Source: Candidatus Ferrigenium bremense (GTDB lineage: Bacteria > Pseudomonadota > Gammaproteobacteria > Burkholderiales > Gallionellaceae). Taken from it: DNA of 64,000 nt. A program made the position numbers and the translations under genes. The notes beneath the pieces were generated by a model that worked only from the letters and a program-made list of their open reading frames with translations, was not told where the DNA came from and did no database searches. Every line of letters begins with the position of its first letter. Positions within the stretch are counted from its first letter, which is position 1. This document shows positions 63,125 through 64,000 of this stretch, in pieces. The stretch is taken from positions 1 to 64,000 of the forward strand of contig JAGRPI010000003.1 in assembly GCA_019449635.1 (NCBI GenBank). The letters are read 5' to 3'.

Positions 63125-63778
63125 TTAAATGAGGTTGTGTTCCACCGCATACACGGCGGCCTGTACGCGTTTGGCAAGGTTGAGCTTGCGGAGGATGCCT
63201 TGCACATGAATCTTGATGGTGGATTCGGACAGATTGAGCACACGGCCAATTTCCTTGTTGCTGGCACCGCGGGCGAGCATGACGATAATTTCCCGTTCGC
63301 GCGGGGAGAGTCTGTCCGGATTAACCTCCGCCGCGGCAACATTGGTCTTGTGTGGCATACGCAAGGAATCTGCCAGCTTGTGCGCTATTTGCGGCGACAT
63401 CACGGATTCGCCGCGTGCTGCACGCTGGATGGACTCCAGCAAAAACTCAGTGTCGATATTTTTCAGCAGGTAGCCGCGCGCCCCGGCACGCAGGGTTTCC
63501 AGCAGATCCTCGGCATCTTCCGAAACGGTGAGCATGACAACTTGCGTTTCCGGAATATCTTCCATCAGCAGGCGCAGTGCTTCCAGACCGCCGGTGCCCG
63601 GCATATGCAAATCCAGCAGCACCACATCGGGTTCGAGTTGTATTGCGCGTTTGACGCCTTCCAGCCCGTCGCTGGCTTCGCCCACCACTTCGAATCCCTC
63701 ATGCCGCTGCAATACCAGCTTGATACCGCTGCGAAACAGGGTGTGATCGTCAACGATCAGAATACGTATTGGTTTCAT
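63125..63778 (-). CDS. NarL-family response regulator
   Basis: A 217-residue response regulator. Receiver domain (RILIVDDHTLFRSGIKLVLQ) with the phosphate-accepting aspartate D56 in VVLLDLHMPG, and K106-type lysine in GYLLKNID. The LuxR-type helix-turn-helix is at 153-195 (LSPREREIIVMLARGASNKE and IGRVLNLSESTIKIHVQGIL). It overlaps the sensor kinase stop (ATGA at 63775-63778). Its position beside the Nap-type operon suggests nitrate or redox control of that operon, by analogy with NarXL. Confidence 0.92.
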   Translation of the reverse strand: MKPIRILIVDDHTLFRSGIKLVLQRHEGFEVVGEASDGLEGVKRAIQLEPDVVLLDLHMPGTGGLEALRLLMEDIPETQVVMLTVSEDAEDLLETLRAGARGYLLKNIDTEFLLESIQRAARGESVMSPQIAHKLADSLRMPHKTNVAAAEVNPDRLSPREREIIVMLARGASNKEIGRVLNLSESTIKIHVQGILRKLNLAKRVQAAVYAVEHNLI

Positions 63779-64000
63779 GCCTGATAGACACTCCTGTGAG
63801 GAAGGACAAGACGCACCAGCATACCCCGTCCAAGTACCGATTCAAGCGCTAGTTCAGCGCCAATACGGTGTGCCCGTTCACGCATGATGCTCAGTCCCAC
63901 GTGCGCATCGTCGGCAGCGCGCGCGGTGTCGAGGCCGGCGCCATTGTCGCGAATGCACAGCACGCATTCTGTGTTACTGACGAGTTCCGCATCAACGCGG
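63775..64000 (-). CDS. NarX-type sensor histidine kinase (only C-terminus in window)
   Basis: The last 75 residues of a histidine kinase: CIRDNGAGLDTARAADDAHV and GLSIMRERAHRIGAELALES are the G1 and G2 boxes of the HATPase domain typical of the NarX/DegS group, followed by a short tail (HRSVYQA). The gene begins beyond 64000. It is translationally coupled to the response regulator. Confidence 0.9.
   Translation of the reverse strand, partial: RVDAELVSNTECVLCIRDNGAGLDTARAADDAHVGLSIMRERAHRIGAELALESVLGRGMLVRLVLPHRSVYQA

Overview
The window is a GC-rich chromosome segment whose core genes (hemA, thiC, uppP, yggX, ppk1, pyrC, rnpB, a complete dcw cluster, lpxC, metK, two LpxL-type acyltransferases, ubiD) are those of a betaproteobacterium. 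The dcw order and the Nap-type respiratory genes suggest Nitrosomonadales, perhaps Gallionellaceae; that placement is inference, not sequence proof.

Layout. 1-3.3 kb: hemA (3' part missing) divergent from thiC, which has a TPP riboswitch. 3.4-10.5 kb: an accessory island between thiC and uppP, with two relict copies of the thiC 3' end, a DUF433/DUF5615 toxin-antitoxin pair with a frameshifted toxin, dodecin, a Dcm/Vsr/MvaI-BcnI-type restriction-modification operon, a truncated DUF1016 gene, RelE and Fic remnants, MazEF and a Phd/YafQ-like pair. 11-14 kb: uppP and an OprC/NosA-like TonB receptor with a CxxxM motif. 14.5-19.5 kb: yggX and a polyphosphate cluster (ppk1, sixA, pap). 19.6-22.8 kb: DUF2288, pyrC, RNase P RNA and a DHH phosphoesterase. 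23-42.6 kb: mraZ-rsmH-ftsL-ftsI-murE-murF-mraY-murD-ftsW-murG-murC-murB-ddlB-ftsQ-ftsA-ftsZ-lpxC, preceded by a promoter and four AGTGG boxes at exact 10-bp spacing. 42.6-44.5 kb: a small membrane protein and a CsgG/FlgT-like protein with a long Ala/Lys/Glu helix. 44.9-47 kb: an integron (intI, attI, two cassettes, two attC sites). 47.2-53.9 kb: metK, two acyltransferases, ubiD, a DUF255 thioredoxin-like protein. 54-62.6 kb: a minus-strand operon with a dihaem cytochrome c, a NapA-like molybdoenzyme, NapG/NapH and a second ferredoxin/polyferredoxin set, without napB, napC or napD. 63-64 kb: a NarL-type regulator and the end of its sensor kinase.

The most striking feature is the density of short palindromic repeats of several families. 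They fill gaps between genes and also lie in frame inside essential genes: murF, murD, murC and murB carry repeat-derived segments, and murF, murB and an acyltransferase have repeat-derived C-termini. Elements also supply the ribosome-binding sites of rsmH and ftsQ. Copies differ by paired (compensatory) changes in their stems, which points to selection or a replication mechanism acting on the folded form. The second notable unit is the integron with an Imm32-like immunity cassette; the third is the unusual Nap-type operon.
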